Source: Terriglobus sp. TAA 43 (GTDB taxonomy: Bacteria; Acidobacteriota; Terriglobia; Terriglobales; Acidobacteriaceae). Taken from it: DNA of 64,000 bases. This document shows, in pieces, positions 17,312 through 25,568 of the stretch; position 1 is the stretch's first letter, and the number at the start of each line of letters is the position of its first letter. The stretch is taken from the NCBI RefSeq assembly GCF_000800015.1, contig NZ_JUGR01000001.1, positions 1,736,001-1,800,000 of the forward strand, given 5' to 3'. The position numbers and the translations under genes were made by a program. Below the pieces are notes generated by a model. That model saw nothing but the letters and a program-made list of their open reading frames with translations. It was not told the DNA's origin and did not search any database.

Positions 17312-17776
17312 TCAGGCCGCTGGCTGCGCGCTCCGCAATGGTGCCAGGAACTTGACGGTGCTTTTCATCACAATCTCGCCACGCTGATTAAAGGTGTTGG
17401 TGTAAATCGTCACCAGACCCAGTTCCGGGCGCTTCTTGGAGGCTCGCAGGCCGATGACTTCCGTCTCGGTATGCAGCGAATCGCCGGGGCGGACGGGTTC
17501 CGTCCAGCGAATCTCTTCCACGCCCGCACCGATCATGCCGCCGTGCACCTTGATGGTGTCCACGCGCATTCGCATCACTATCGCGGCGGTGAGCCATCCA
17601 GAGGCAGCCTGCCCCTTGAAGAACGTGCTCTTGCCAGCGGCCTCGTCCAGATGGAACGGCTGAGGATCGTACTTTTCAGCGAACTCTGTAATCTCGCGCG
17701 CCGTGATCTTCACGCTGCCTTTGGATTCAAACTTCTGGCCCAGCTGAAAATCTTCAAAGTAGAGTTCGTCTGCCAT
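17312..17776 (-). CDS. MaoC-like (R)-hydratase/dehydratase
   Basis: 154 residues, a single hot-dog domain. The hydratase-2 motif YDPQPFHLDEAAG supplies the catalytic Asp37 and His42, and the rest (FKGQAASGWLTAAIVMRM, PVRPGDSL) matches short MaoC proteins. The family hydrates trans-2-enoyl-CoA to (R)-3-hydroxyacyl-CoA or the reverse. The real substrate is unknown. The gene is 54 bp upstream of the WalJ-like gene on the same strand and may be cotranscribed, though the functions show no obvious link. Confidence 0.88.
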   Translation of the reverse strand: MADELYFEDFQLGQKFESKGSVKITAREITEFAEKYDPQPFHLDEAAGKSTFFKGQAASGWLTAAIVMRMRVDTIKVHGGMIGAGVEEIRWTEPVRPGDSLHTETEVIGLRASKKRPELGLVTIYTNTFNQRGEIVMKSTVKFLAPLRSAQPAA

Positions 17777-17942
17777 GGTGGAACTGTCTCCCCTCGGGTA
17801 CCGCGGAATTCTCTCTTCTCTTTATAAGAGCCGAAGTCTATCAAAGGCGATGCTTGTAACGGTTCCACGGGCGGTATCCGGTCAGCTGCCGTCCGATTCG
17901 CGGATTGTGATTCACTGTTGAAGGCAGATTTGCCCGTTTCCT

Positions 17943-18794
17943 ATGAGTGACCTTTACGCACAAGCACGCTCCGCCGCCGACCATCTTCTGGCACAGACAA
18001 AGCACCGTCCGAAACTTGGCATCATCCTAGGCTCTGGCCTTGGCGATTTTGCTAACAGCGTGGAAGACGCCGTTGCCGTTCCCTATTCCGAGATCCCGCA
18101 CTTCCCGCAATCAACTGTGGAAGGCCATTCGGGACGCATGGTGCTGGGAACGATTGCCGGTGTGCCCGTGGCCGTGATGCAGGGCCGCGTGCATGCGTAC
18201 GAAGGCTATCGGATGGATGAGGTGACCTTTCCCGCGCGCGTGCTCGGCCTGATGGGCGTGCAGACGCTGATTGTGACCAATGCTGCGGGTGGCATCCGTA
18301 CAGACTTCGCGCCGGGGTCAATCGTAGGAATTTCCGATCACATCAACCTGACCGGCACCAACGCCGCACTGGGACGCAATGAACCTCGCTTCGCTGTGAC
18401 GCACGGCAGCGGCCTTCGCTTCTTCGACATGACCACCGCATATACACCGCGACTGCTGCAACTGGCGCAGGAGACGGCGCAGCAACACGGATGGTCGATG
18501 CAGACAGGCGTGTACATTGCCGTGTTAGGACCAAGCTATGAGACACCCGCGGAGATTCGCGCCTTCCGCACGCTGGGCGCAGACCTTGTCGGCATGAGCA
18601 CTGTGCATGAAGTGATTGTGGCTCGCCACATGGGGATGGAAGTTCTCGGACTATCGCTGGTGACAAATGCTGCAGCGGGAGTTACAAGCGAATCGATCGA
18701 TCACAGTGAAGTGATGGAGCATGGGAAACATGCGGCAGAGCGCTTCTCTGCCCTGCTGACAGCGATTGTTCCGAAGGCGGTCACAGAAGCATGA
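17943..18794 (+). CDS. punA: Purine-nucleoside phosphorylase
   Basis: 283 residues, the trimeric PNP class. Visible motifs: GIILGSGLGDF, phosphate-binding VEGHSGRMVLG, TNAAGGI, GPSYETPAEIRAF and the specificity segment TNAAAGV. It phosphorolyses inosine/guanosine to base and ribose-1-phosphate in purine salvage. The start ATG at 17943 has a poor ribosome-binding site. Its stop overlaps the start of the uridine kinase gene by four bases, giving a two-gene nucleoside salvage operon. Confidence 0.93.
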   Translation: MSDLYAQARSAADHLLAQTKHRPKLGIILGSGLGDFANSVEDAVAVPYSEIPHFPQSTVEGHSGRMVLGTIAGVPVAVMQGRVHAYEGYRMDEVTFPARVLGLMGVQTLIVTNAAGGIRTDFAPGSIVGISDHINLTGTNAALGRNEPRFAVTHGSGLRFFDMTTAYTPRLLQLAQETAQQHGWSMQTGVYIAVLGPSYETPAEIRAFRTLGADLVGMSTVHEVIVARHMGMEVLGLSLVTNAAAGVTSESIDHSEVMEHGKHAAERFSALLTAIVPKAVTEA

Positions 18795-19435
18795 ACAACT
18801 CTTCCGGCAGCACGATGAAGCCGGTGGTGCTGGGCGTGGGTGGATGCTCCGGCAGCGGCAAGACAACACTGGCACGCGAACTGGCAGCGCAACTGGACGC
18901 AGTGTTGTTCCCGTTGGACTTCTACTATCGCGACCTGGCTCATCTATCGCGTGAAGAGCGTGATCATTACAACTTCGATCATCCGGAGTCATTGGAGCAC
19001 GATCTGATCGTGCGGCATGTGGAGCAGTTGCGTCAGAACCAACCCATTGATCGACCCAACTACGACTTCAATACGCACTCGCGTGTGAAGGGTGTGACAG
19101 ATCACCTGGAGCCGCAGGCGTTCATCATCGTGGAAGGCATTCTTGCGCTTCACTATGCTGGCTTGAAGCCGCTGTATGACCTGACGGTGTACGTCGATGC
19201 ACCACACGATGTGTGCCTGACGCGACGCATCTATCGCGATACGCGGGAGCGCGGACGCACAGAAGAAAGCGTTCGCGAACAGTTCGAACGGCATGCACGC
19301 CCCATGGCCGACGAGTATGTGCTACCCAGCCGCGACCGCGCCGACGTCACTGTGAAAGGGACAGAAGCGCTGGACTGGTCGATTGAAGTGGTGCTGTCGG
19401 AGCTGCGTCGTCGCAGTCTCCTGTTGTCGGCCTGA
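18791..19435 (+). CDS. udk: Uridine kinase
   Basis: 214 residues of the PRK/uridine kinase P-loop family. Walker A is GGCSGSGKTT (about 17-26). FPLDFYYRD, YNFDHPES and NYDFNTHSR are the nucleoside-binding signatures of Udk, and FIIVEGILAL is the Walker B strand. It phosphorylates uridine and cytidine. It is coupled to punA by an ATGA overlap. Its last 89 bases overlap, in the opposite strand, the 3' end of the acyltransferase gene. Confidence 0.92.
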   Translation: MNNSSGSTMKPVVLGVGGCSGSGKTTLARELAAQLDAVLFPLDFYYRDLAHLSREERDHYNFDHPESLEHDLIVRHVEQLRQNQPIDRPNYDFNTHSRVKGVTDHLEPQAFIIVEGILALHYAGLKPLYDLTVYVDAPHDVCLTRRIYRDTRERGRTEESVREQFERHARPMADEYVLPSRDRADVTVKGTEALDWSIEVVLSELRRRSLLLSA

Positions 19436-20171
19436 CGCGTTTTTCCATCATCTGCTGCCACACCACGCGACACATTTCTGCAGCCTGCGTACGATGCCGT
19501 GCCGGGATGCCGGTGGTGCGGAACTGTACGGATACGTCGTCCATCGAACGCAGACGCATGAGTTGCAGCAGATGCGGCATGAGAGTCATGTCGCCCCAGT
19601 AGGCAATGCGTTCGCGCTGCGCGGCGTCGCCGTATGTGATCCATGCAGGGACGATCGGCTCGTCGGAATCCAGCGCTGACTGAAACAGCGCTGCGTACAT
19701 CGGCAGTATTGTTTCTCCGCCTGACGTGGTTCCTTCCGGAAAGACAACGACCGACTGGCCACCACGCAAAACCTCTGCAATGGTTCGATTGGCAGCAGCC
19801 GCAGCGCGCATGGAAGAGCGATCAAGAAACAGTACGCCTGCACGCTCGCACAATAGGCCAATCAAAGGCCAGCGTCGCACTTCCGCCTTTGCAACGAAGA
19901 TCGTCGGGGTCAACGCAGCAAGCACAAGCACATCCGTGTAGCTGATGTGGTTGGCCGCTATTAAACCACGCGACGGCAATGCGCCACGCATCTGCACGGG
20001 ACAACGAAGAAAACGCAGGATGCGAAGAGCCCACTTCTGCGACCAGCACGCACGTTCATGCATGGTACGCAGAGGCCGGACTGTACTCTCGATCCACATG
20101 CCAAACAACATCGCGAACAGGCATGTAAGCCTGATGCATGCTGTCGGGATGGAGTAAAGCTGTTTTCTCAC
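19347..20171 (-). CDS. olsA: Lysophospholipid/lyso-ornithine-lipid O-acyltransferase (PlsC family)
   Basis: 274 residues. N-terminal membrane helix (about 8-28), then PlsC core with NHISYTD (His75, Asp80; HX4D) and the FPEGT motif (about 144). The family esterifies lysolipids with acyl-ACP or acyl-CoA. Its start overlaps the stop of the upstream N-acyltransferase by four bases, which is the classic olsB-olsA arrangement of ornithine-lipid synthesis, so the substrate is probably lyso-ornithine lipid; phosphatidic acid synthesis remains an alternative. The Ser/Ala-rich C-terminal 30 residues overlap the udk gene on the other strand. Confidence 0.85.
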   Translation of the reverse strand: MRKQLYSIPTACIRLTCLFAMLFGMWIESTVRPLRTMHERACWSQKWALRILRFLRCPVQMRGALPSRGLIAANHISYTDVLVLAALTPTIFVAKAEVRRWPLIGLLCERAGVLFLDRSSMRAAAAANRTIAEVLRGGQSVVVFPEGTTSGGETILPMYAALFQSALDSDEPIVPAWITYGDAAQRERIAYWGDMTLMPHLLQLMRLRSMDDVSVQFRTTGIPARHRTQAAEMCRVVWQQMMEKRVRPTTGDCDDAAPTAPLQSTSPALLSLSQ

Positions 20172-20959
20172 AGATAGCGGCGTGCGATGCGCGGATGCAT
20201 CGTCTCCAGATCAAGCAGTGTAAGAAAGTCGATGGTGCCGAAGCTGCAATCGATCGCAGGTGTGGAGCAGATGCGCGCACCCACAGCAAGGTATGCACGC
20301 AGCAAGCGCGGCGGTTCCTGCATGGTCTCCACACCTTCGCGCATCGGCATGGCGAACGCCTTGGTGGGCACCGTCATCAGCGATGACTCAATCAAGTGCG
20401 GTTCCAGTGCGCGAAATACCGCGGTTCCCTCGTCTGCACACTGCGACGTGAGTGAGCAGCAGCCCATGAGATAACGCAGACCACGCGACTTCGCATAGCG
20501 CATGATGCCCTTCCACAATAGGTTCAAAACCTCGGGAGAGCGATGATCGCGATGCACGCAGGCGCGGCCCAATTCCAGTACGCTGGAGCGCATCTCTGCG
20601 TAAGGCGAGAAATCAAATTCCTGTTCGGAGTAATAGCCGAAGTACTGTCCTGCAACATCGCCGCTCTGCAAACGATATGTGCCAATAATTTCGCCTGTTC
20701 CCGCATGCTCAACGATCAGGTGATCGCAGACATCATCAAACTGATCCGTGTCATAGCCGGTGGCGTATGACGAGGCAAGACCTTCGTTCAACTCCACGTT
20801 AAACACGAGGAAGCGAAGGCGATACGCACCAAGACGATCGTCCATGGTGGCTGCGAGACGCGCACGATAGGCGCCAAACTCTGCAATGACTGGGGATGGT
20901 GAAGCAACCGCAGACAATGGATACGCGGAGACAGGAGATACAAGGACACTTGTCGACAT
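20168..20959 (-). CDS. olsB: Ornithine-acyl-ACP N-acyltransferase-like protein
   Basis: About 263 residues from ATG 20959, chosen because GGAGCC lies just upstream; a longer frame to 21070 adds a non-homologous stretch. The body matches the OlsB/hemolysin-like GNAT clade: RLRFLVFNVELNEG, DQFDDVCDHLIVEHAGTGEIIGTYRL, LELGRACVHRDHRSPEVLNLLWKGI. OlsB attaches a 3-hydroxyacyl chain to ornithine. Coupled to olsA by a four-base overlap. Phosphate-free ornithine lipids would support growth under phosphate limitation, but no Pho box was identified. Confidence 0.87.
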   Translation of the reverse strand: MSTSVLVSPVSAYPLSAVASPSPVIAEFGAYRARLAATMDDRLGAYRLRFLVFNVELNEGLASSYATGYDTDQFDDVCDHLIVEHAGTGEIIGTYRLQSGDVAGQYFGYYSEQEFDFSPYAEMRSSVLELGRACVHRDHRSPEVLNLLWKGIMRYAKSRGLRYLMGCCSLTSQCADEGTAVFRALEPHLIESSLMTVPTKAFAMPMREGVETMQEPPRLLRAYLAVGARICSTPAIDCSFGTIDFLTLLDLETMHPRIARRYL

Positions 20960-21113
20960 AGCGGCTCCGGCAGTGCAGTGTTCTTTGACGTACTGCAATC
21001 GAGTGTGCCGCGACTGTGAGAACAACTTGAAAACAGAATGTAAAAGTACGGGAACACCTGTGTGAGCCAACGATGAATCACGTCACGCTGCCATTTCCTG
21101 TAGTCTGACGCAG

Positions 21114-21611
21114 GTGATTACAGTTGCTCAGGATGTGCGGCACTCATGGCTTCGGCGGACCATTGTTTCGCCCGTGGTGCGACTGCTTCGCCGCGGAGCC
21201 TCACCAAAGCGCCTGGCATGGAGCCTGACGATTGGTTTCATCATCGGCATTAATCCGGTGATCGGTTCCACGACAGTGTTAACCATTGCTGTCTCGCACC
21301 TGTTCCGCCTGAACCACCCCGCGTCGCAGCTTGGCACGCATAGTGCCTATCCTTTTCAGATTCTGCTGCTACTACCTTTTCTTCAGGCAGGCTCACTTGT
21401 GTTCGGTATGGGGCCGCTGCCCCTGCAGCCATCAGAAATATTGCAGATGGTGAAAACGCATCCGCTGGATCTGCTGCGCACGCTGTGGACGTGGGAATGG
21501 CATGCACTGGTGCTGTGGGTTGTCATGGCTGCAGTCTTAACCCCAGCACTGGCAACGCTGCTGACGCGCATTCTGGAGCGCGCCGCACGCAAACCCCGCA
21601 CGGCGGTTTAA
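21114..21611 (+). CDS. DUF2062 membrane protein
   Basis: 165 residues. The DUF2062 pattern is clear: SPKRLAWSLTIGFIIGINPVIGSTTVL, the SHLFRLNHPASQLG segment and two later hydrophobic helices (about 80-105 and 130-155). Members are small inner-membrane proteins of unknown function. The start is GTG at 21114. It is divergent from olsB with about 150 bp between starts and converges on pncB with an 8-bp gap. Confidence 0.85.
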   Translation: MITVAQDVRHSWLRRTIVSPVVRLLRRGASPKRLAWSLTIGFIIGINPVIGSTTVLTIAVSHLFRLNHPASQLGTHSAYPFQILLLLPFLQAGSLVFGMGPLPLQPSEILQMVKTHPLDLLRTLWTWEWHALVLWVVMAAVLTPALATLLTRILERAARKPRTAV

Positions 21612-21619
21612 CAGAACAG

Positions 21620-23005
21620 TTACACCACGACAGGAATACGACTGATCCCGGCAAGACCGAAGACGTCGCGATAGTGCTCGACCAGTTCCTGGGGCCCGCT
21701 TGCCTTCTCGTAGTTGTCGGAAAGCTTCACGGATGGGCGTCCGTTTGCCGACGTGAGTTTGCAGACCAGCGAGATGGGTTCCAGGGCTTCTTCACTGCGC
21801 GGATGGCAGTCGCGGAAATCGTTCGTTAACAGAGTTCCCCAACCTGCAGAGAAACGGATACGCCGATCCAGCTCCCACCTGCGGGTATCGAGGAAATCCG
21901 ATGCGCTGCGGAAATCGCGCACACTCACACCCGGTGCCACTGTTCCTGAGAAATACGCATGAAGGCTCAGGATTGTCTGCACGTCCAGACCATCGCTGGC
22001 AATCAGCAGCTTTGCTTTCGGATCTTTGCCGCGGGACGCAAGCCAGCTGATGTACTCGTCGCCTGCAACAAAGGGATCCTTCGAATCCACACGCTGGCCG
22101 GTCCAATCCGCGACCCAGTCCGGTGCATGTTCCAGGAACTGCGTCGTGCCGTACGTGTCGGGCAACATCACACGCAATGCGCCGTGATACGTCTGCTGCC
22201 ACAACTCAAGGATGCGGTACTGCGACTCTTTCAGCTCTTCATCGTTCGTGGCTATCGCAGCGAGGGCCATGGGCAACTCATGCGCGTTGGTGCCAATGGC
22301 TTCCATGTCGTGCTTGTATGCAAGGAACGTATTGCTTGTGCCCGTGAACGCTGCACCCAACTCCGAGTGCATCGCCTCCACAACAAACTCCTGCCATAGA
22401 AACGAATGGCGACGACGCGTACCGAAGTCTGCAACAGCAAGGCCAGGAACATCACGAAGTTGTTCGATCTTTCCCCAGAGGCGCGTCTTTGCACGCGCAT
22501 ACAGGATGTCGAGTTCGAACTCGCTCATGCCCTTCAATGCGGCGCGCGTCTTCAACTCGTTAAGAATGGAGAGCGCGTAAATCTCCCACATTGTCACGCT
22601 GATCCACGAACCTTCAAAGGTCAATTCAAACTGACCGTCACGTTCGGACAAGTGATAGTCACAGAGCGCAAAGTCGTTCTCCAGCCATTCAAGAAAAGCG
22701 GGCTCAAAGATGCCGCGTGTTCCGTAGAACGTATTGCCCGCGAGCCAGATCATTTCGCTCTTGCGGTAGCGCAGCCTCTTCACATGATCTAACTGCGCGA
22801 TCACAGCCTCGCGCGGAATCATCTCTGCCAATCGAAACTTGTGGTTTCGATTGTTCAGGCTGAACGTAACTCGCGTATCGCGAAAGTGCTTCCATATGAA
22901 CTGCAACATCAGCAGCTTGTAAAAGTCTGTGTCGAGCAGCGACCGCACGATGGGGTCAAGGTCCCAGTTATGGTTATGCGCGCGCTCGGAGAAGTTAATG
23001 ATCAT
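21620..23005 (-). CDS. pncB: Nicotinate phosphoribosyltransferase
   Basis: 461 residues. N-terminal SLLDTDFYKLLMLQ, the DFGTRRRHSF motif around the phosphorylatable His region, GTSNTFLAYKH, and the C-terminal VSSDGLDV-like LLIASDGLDVQTI all match PncB. The enzyme makes nicotinate mononucleotide from nicotinate and PRPP in NAD salvage. It is a single-gene unit on the minus strand; the divergent region to the next gene (23006-23160) carries the dyad described separately. Confidence 0.93.
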   Translation of the reverse strand: MIINFSERAHNHNWDLDPIVRSLLDTDFYKLLMLQFIWKHFRDTRVTFSLNNRNHKFRLAEMIPREAVIAQLDHVKRLRYRKSEMIWLAGNTFYGTRGIFEPAFLEWLENDFALCDYHLSERDGQFELTFEGSWISVTMWEIYALSILNELKTRAALKGMSEFELDILYARAKTRLWGKIEQLRDVPGLAVADFGTRRRHSFLWQEFVVEAMHSELGAAFTGTSNTFLAYKHDMEAIGTNAHELPMALAAIATNDEELKESQYRILELWQQTYHGALRVMLPDTYGTTQFLEHAPDWVADWTGQRVDSKDPFVAGDEYISWLASRGKDPKAKLLIASDGLDVQTILSLHAYFSGTVAPGVSVRDFRSASDFLDTRRWELDRRIRFSAGWGTLLTNDFRDCHPRSEEALEPISLVCKLTSANGRPSVKLSDNYEKASGPQELVEHYRDVFGLAGISRIPVVV

Positions 23006-23074
23006 GGCTGTCCTTAAGAGGGTAGCAAGCGCCGAAGGGTCGCAAAATGGTCAAAAATAATTTGACAAGCACGC

Positions 23075-23104
23075 TTGACATGACAAGGAAGCTTTACGTA
23101 AAGT
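23075..23104 (+). promoter_or_regulatory. Predicted sigma-70 promoter for the membrane protein-XRE pair
   Basis: TTGACA at 23075-23080 and TAAAGT at 23099-23104, with 18 bp between them. A second TTGACA at 23062-23067 overlaps in register. The downstream start codon (23161) is about 55 bp away. The -10 half lies within the dyad at 23081-23114. Confidence 0.45.
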
Positions 23105-23114
23105 TTACTTGTCA
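23081..23114. promoter_or_regulatory. 34-bp operator-like dyad
   Basis: TGACAAG (23081-23087) and CTTGTCA (23108-23114) flank the perfect 12-bp palindrome CTTTACGTAAAG (23092-23103), all centred at the same point; 15 of 17 arm positions pair. It overlaps the predicted -10 of the promoter ahead of a membrane protein and an XRE regulator, as expected for an autorepressor site. No T-run follows, so it is not a terminator. Confidence 0.65.
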
Positions 23115-23160
23115 TCAGAGAACGGCCGCTTTGGTGCATCGAGTGAAGGAGAAATCACAC

Positions 23161-23586
23161 ATGATGTTCTGTTCTGGAAGCACGAGCCCCGCGAAGCACC
23201 GCTATCTGCAGGGTACATTCGGAGTCATGATGTCGTACGTCGGCCTGGTTGTGTCGTCACGCATTATGGTGAACCACTGGCATCCTAAGGGCTGGCACCT
23301 GTTTGTGGCTGCTGCCCTGCCCACCATTCCAATCCTTTGCCTCACGTACATTGTGGCGCGTTATCTGAAGGAAGAACGCGATGAATACCAACGCGACCTG
23401 ATTGTGCGCAGTCTTTTGTGGGCCACAGGCGTGGCGCTTTCACTCTCGGTCTTCTCCGGCTTTCTGCGTAGCTATGGCATCGACACGCAATTGCCAGCGT
23501 TCACGGAATTCATTGCCTTCTGGATCACGGTGGGTCTGGTGCAGGCCATCCATTCCATGATGAATCGCGGAGTTGAAGATGAATAA
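23161..23586 (+). CDS. Four-helix membrane protein paired with an XRE regulator
   Basis: About 141 residues. The ATG at 23161 is preceded by AAGGAG and is preferred to the longer frame from 23047. Four hydrophobic segments are visible (about 15-33, 40-60, 75-100, 105-130), with a conserved cytoplasmic EERDEYQRDLIVRS loop between helices two and three. No named family is certain. Small integral proteins of this kind are often encoded immediately before YgzD/Cro-like HTH proteins, as here. Its last 8 bases overlap the regulator start. Confidence 0.65.
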   Translation: MMFCSGSTSPAKHRYLQGTFGVMMSYVGLVVSSRIMVNHWHPKGWHLFVAAALPTIPILCLTYIVARYLKEERDEYQRDLIVRSLLWATGVALSLSVFSGFLRSYGIDTQLPAFTEFIAFWITVGLVQAIHSMMNRGVEDE

Positions 23587-23770
23587 TCATCTGCGCGATC
23601 TTCGAGCCGAACGTGGATGGTCACAGGCGTATCTAGCCGAGCAGCTTGAGGTCTCACGGCAAAGCGTGAACGCCATCGAAACCGGCAAGTACGATCCGTC
23701 GTTGCCGCTGGCCTTCCGTATTGCGAAGCTCTTCAGCCTGCCCATCGAAAAAATCTTCACCGCCGACTAA
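23579..23770 (+). CDS. Small Cro/C1-type (XRE) transcriptional regulator
   Basis: 63 residues from the ATG at 23579. Nearly the whole protein is one HTH: DLRAERGWSQAYLAEQLEVSRQSVNAIETGKYDPS with conserved Glu-Thr-Gly-Lys, ending LPIEKIF. This compact type acts as a dimeric repressor, typically of its own operon. It overlaps the upstream membrane protein gene. The dyad at 23081-23114 is the natural candidate operator. Confidence 0.88.
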   Translation: MNNHLRDLRAERGWSQAYLAEQLEVSRQSVNAIETGKYDPSLPLAFRIAKLFSLPIEKIFTAD

Positions 23771-23869
23771 ATTCCACAAAACACTTGCAAGCTTGTTCCT
23801 GCGGCAGTTGCACAACTGCGCGCTCGCCCTCTCTTGTCTTCAAAATGCATCTTCTGAAAGGACAGCTCC

Positions 23870-24022
23870 ATGAACTCTAATTTCCGCTTTCGCGATTACG
23901 CTCTTCCGCTTGCACTGGTTCTTGCTGCGCTCATGTTGCTCACGCGGCCGTCACAGGATACTCCGCATCAGCACGCGCATAGCGTTTGCACGATGGACGA
24001 GAGTTCGCCACTACCTCTCTAA
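23870..24022 (+). CDS. Short membrane peptide (50 residues)
   Basis: A 50-codon frame with a good ribosome-binding site (AAAGGACAGCTCC before the ATG). Residues 11-25 form one hydrophobic helix (ALPLALVLAALMLLT), followed by a His/Thr/Ser tail with one Cys. It lies 100 bp after the XRE gene. Translation is plausible but unsupported beyond the start signal and the hydrophobic segment. Confidence 0.4.
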   Translation: MNSNFRFRDYALPLALVLAALMLLTRPSQDTPHQHAHSVCTMDESSPLPL

Positions 24023-24112
24023 ATTGGCTACAGAAATAAGCGGTACACGGTACGGCATAACCCGGGTCTACTATCGACACCAGGAAGTTTTTCCGAAAGG
24101 GGTCCTTCTCCC

Positions 24113-25567
24113 ATGCCGTACCGTATCTCCCGCCGTGGATTTGGAAAACTCGCAGGCATCTTTGCAGCCGCATCCGCTTCTCCTCTCCGTCTGTTTGCAG
24201 ACGTGGCGCAACCACAGTCCACAGCACATGCAGGTCTCCCTTTCCCCAAGGGATTTCTATGGGGTTCAGCAACTGCTTCGTATCAGGTGGAAGGCGCTGT
24301 CAATGAAGACGGGCGCGGTCCCAGCATCTGGGATACGTTCAGCCATACCGCGGGCAAAACGCACAACGGCGATACGGGTGACGTGTCGACAGACAGCTAC
24401 CATCGTTACGCCGAAGACATTGCGCTGATGAAAGAACTTGGTCTAAAGACATGCAGGTTTTCGGTTGCGTGGTCGCGTATCTTTCCCACGGGCAGCGGAC
24501 AGGTGAATCAGAAAGGCATCGATCACTATCGCAAGTTCTGCGAAGCGCTGCGGGCGGCAGGCATTGAACCGTATTGCACGCTCTATCACTGGGATCTACC
24601 GCAGGCGCTGGAAGACAAAGGCGGATGGCGCAATCATGACACCGCGAAGATCTTCGCTGACTACGCAGGCTACACCGCGGGCAAACTCAGCGATCTCTGC
24701 TCAAACTTCATGACCATGAATGAAATCTGGACCTTTGTGGAACTCGGTTACGGCAATGGTGTTCATGCGCCCGGATTGAAACTGTCACGCGGTGAACTGG
24801 CGCAGGTTCGGCATCACGCTGTGCTGGGTCATGGATTGTCTGTTGGTGCCGTGCGGGCGGCGGCGCCGAAAGCAAAGGTAGGCGCAGCAGAGAACCTGAG
24901 CGCCATTGTGCCGGTATATGACGCACCGGAACATGTGGCGGCAGCACGCAAGGCGATGGTGGAGCAAAACGCTGGATACCTAACGGTGATGCGCACAGGC
25001 AAATACACCGATCACTACCTGAAGACGCTGGGAGCGGATGCGCCCAAGTTCACACCAGATGAGATGAAGGCGATTGGTTCACCGCTGGACTTCCAGGGAC
25101 TGAACATCTACACGGCAACGTACGCGCGTGCGGTGAATAACGAACTGGGCTTTGACATGGTGGGCAATCCTGCATCGTATCCGCACATGGAAAGTCCGTG
25201 GCTTACAATTGGCCCCGATGCCCTCTATTGGGCGCCGAAGCTGGTACACGAAGCGTTTGGCATCAACGAAATCTACATCACGGAAAACGGCTGCTCCTCT
25301 TCTGACGTAGTCGCAGGCGATGGCCACATCTATGACACAGACCGCGTAATGTATCTGCGCAACTACCTGATGCATTTGCAACGTGCAGTAAGCGAAGGTA
25401 TTCCAGTGAAGGGCTACTTTTTGTGGAGCCTGCTGGATAACTATGAGTGGGCTGATGGTTATGACAAACGTTTCGGCATTACTTATGTTGACTTCAAAAC
25501 GCAAAAGCGCACGCCGAAACTGAGCAGCGACTTCTACAAGAACGTGATCGCCAAGAATTCTCTGTAA
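24113..25567 (+). CDS. GH1 beta-glucosidase, Tat-exported
   Basis: 484 residues. The N-terminus carries a twin-arginine signal (SRRGFGKLAG followed by a hydrophobic run), so the enzyme is predicted to be exported folded. The GH1 TIM barrel follows: FLWGSATASYQVEG (about 48), acid/base in TMNEIW (Glu204; the usual NEP is NEI here) and nucleophile in ITENGCSS (Glu391). The C-terminal WSLLDNYEWADGYDKRFG is the aglycone-site signature. The activity is beta-glucoside hydrolysis. It converges on the DUF2264 gene with a 1-bp gap. Confidence 0.92.
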   Translation: MPYRISRRGFGKLAGIFAAASASPLRLFADVAQPQSTAHAGLPFPKGFLWGSATASYQVEGAVNEDGRGPSIWDTFSHTAGKTHNGDTGDVSTDSYHRYAEDIALMKELGLKTCRFSVAWSRIFPTGSGQVNQKGIDHYRKFCEALRAAGIEPYCTLYHWDLPQALEDKGGWRNHDTAKIFADYAGYTAGKLSDLCSNFMTMNEIWTFVELGYGNGVHAPGLKLSRGELAQVRHHAVLGHGLSVGAVRAAAPKAKVGAAENLSAIVPVYDAPEHVAAARKAMVEQNAGYLTVMRTGKYTDHYLKTLGADAPKFTPDEMKAIGSPLDFQGLNIYTATYARAVNNELGFDMVGNPASYPHMESPWLTIGPDALYWAPKLVHEAFGINEIYITENGCSSSDVVAGDGHIYDTDRVMYLRNYLMHLQRAVSEGIPVKGYFLWSLLDNYEWADGYDKRFGITYVDFKTQKRTPKLSSDFYKNVIAKNSL

Positions 25568-25568
25568 G

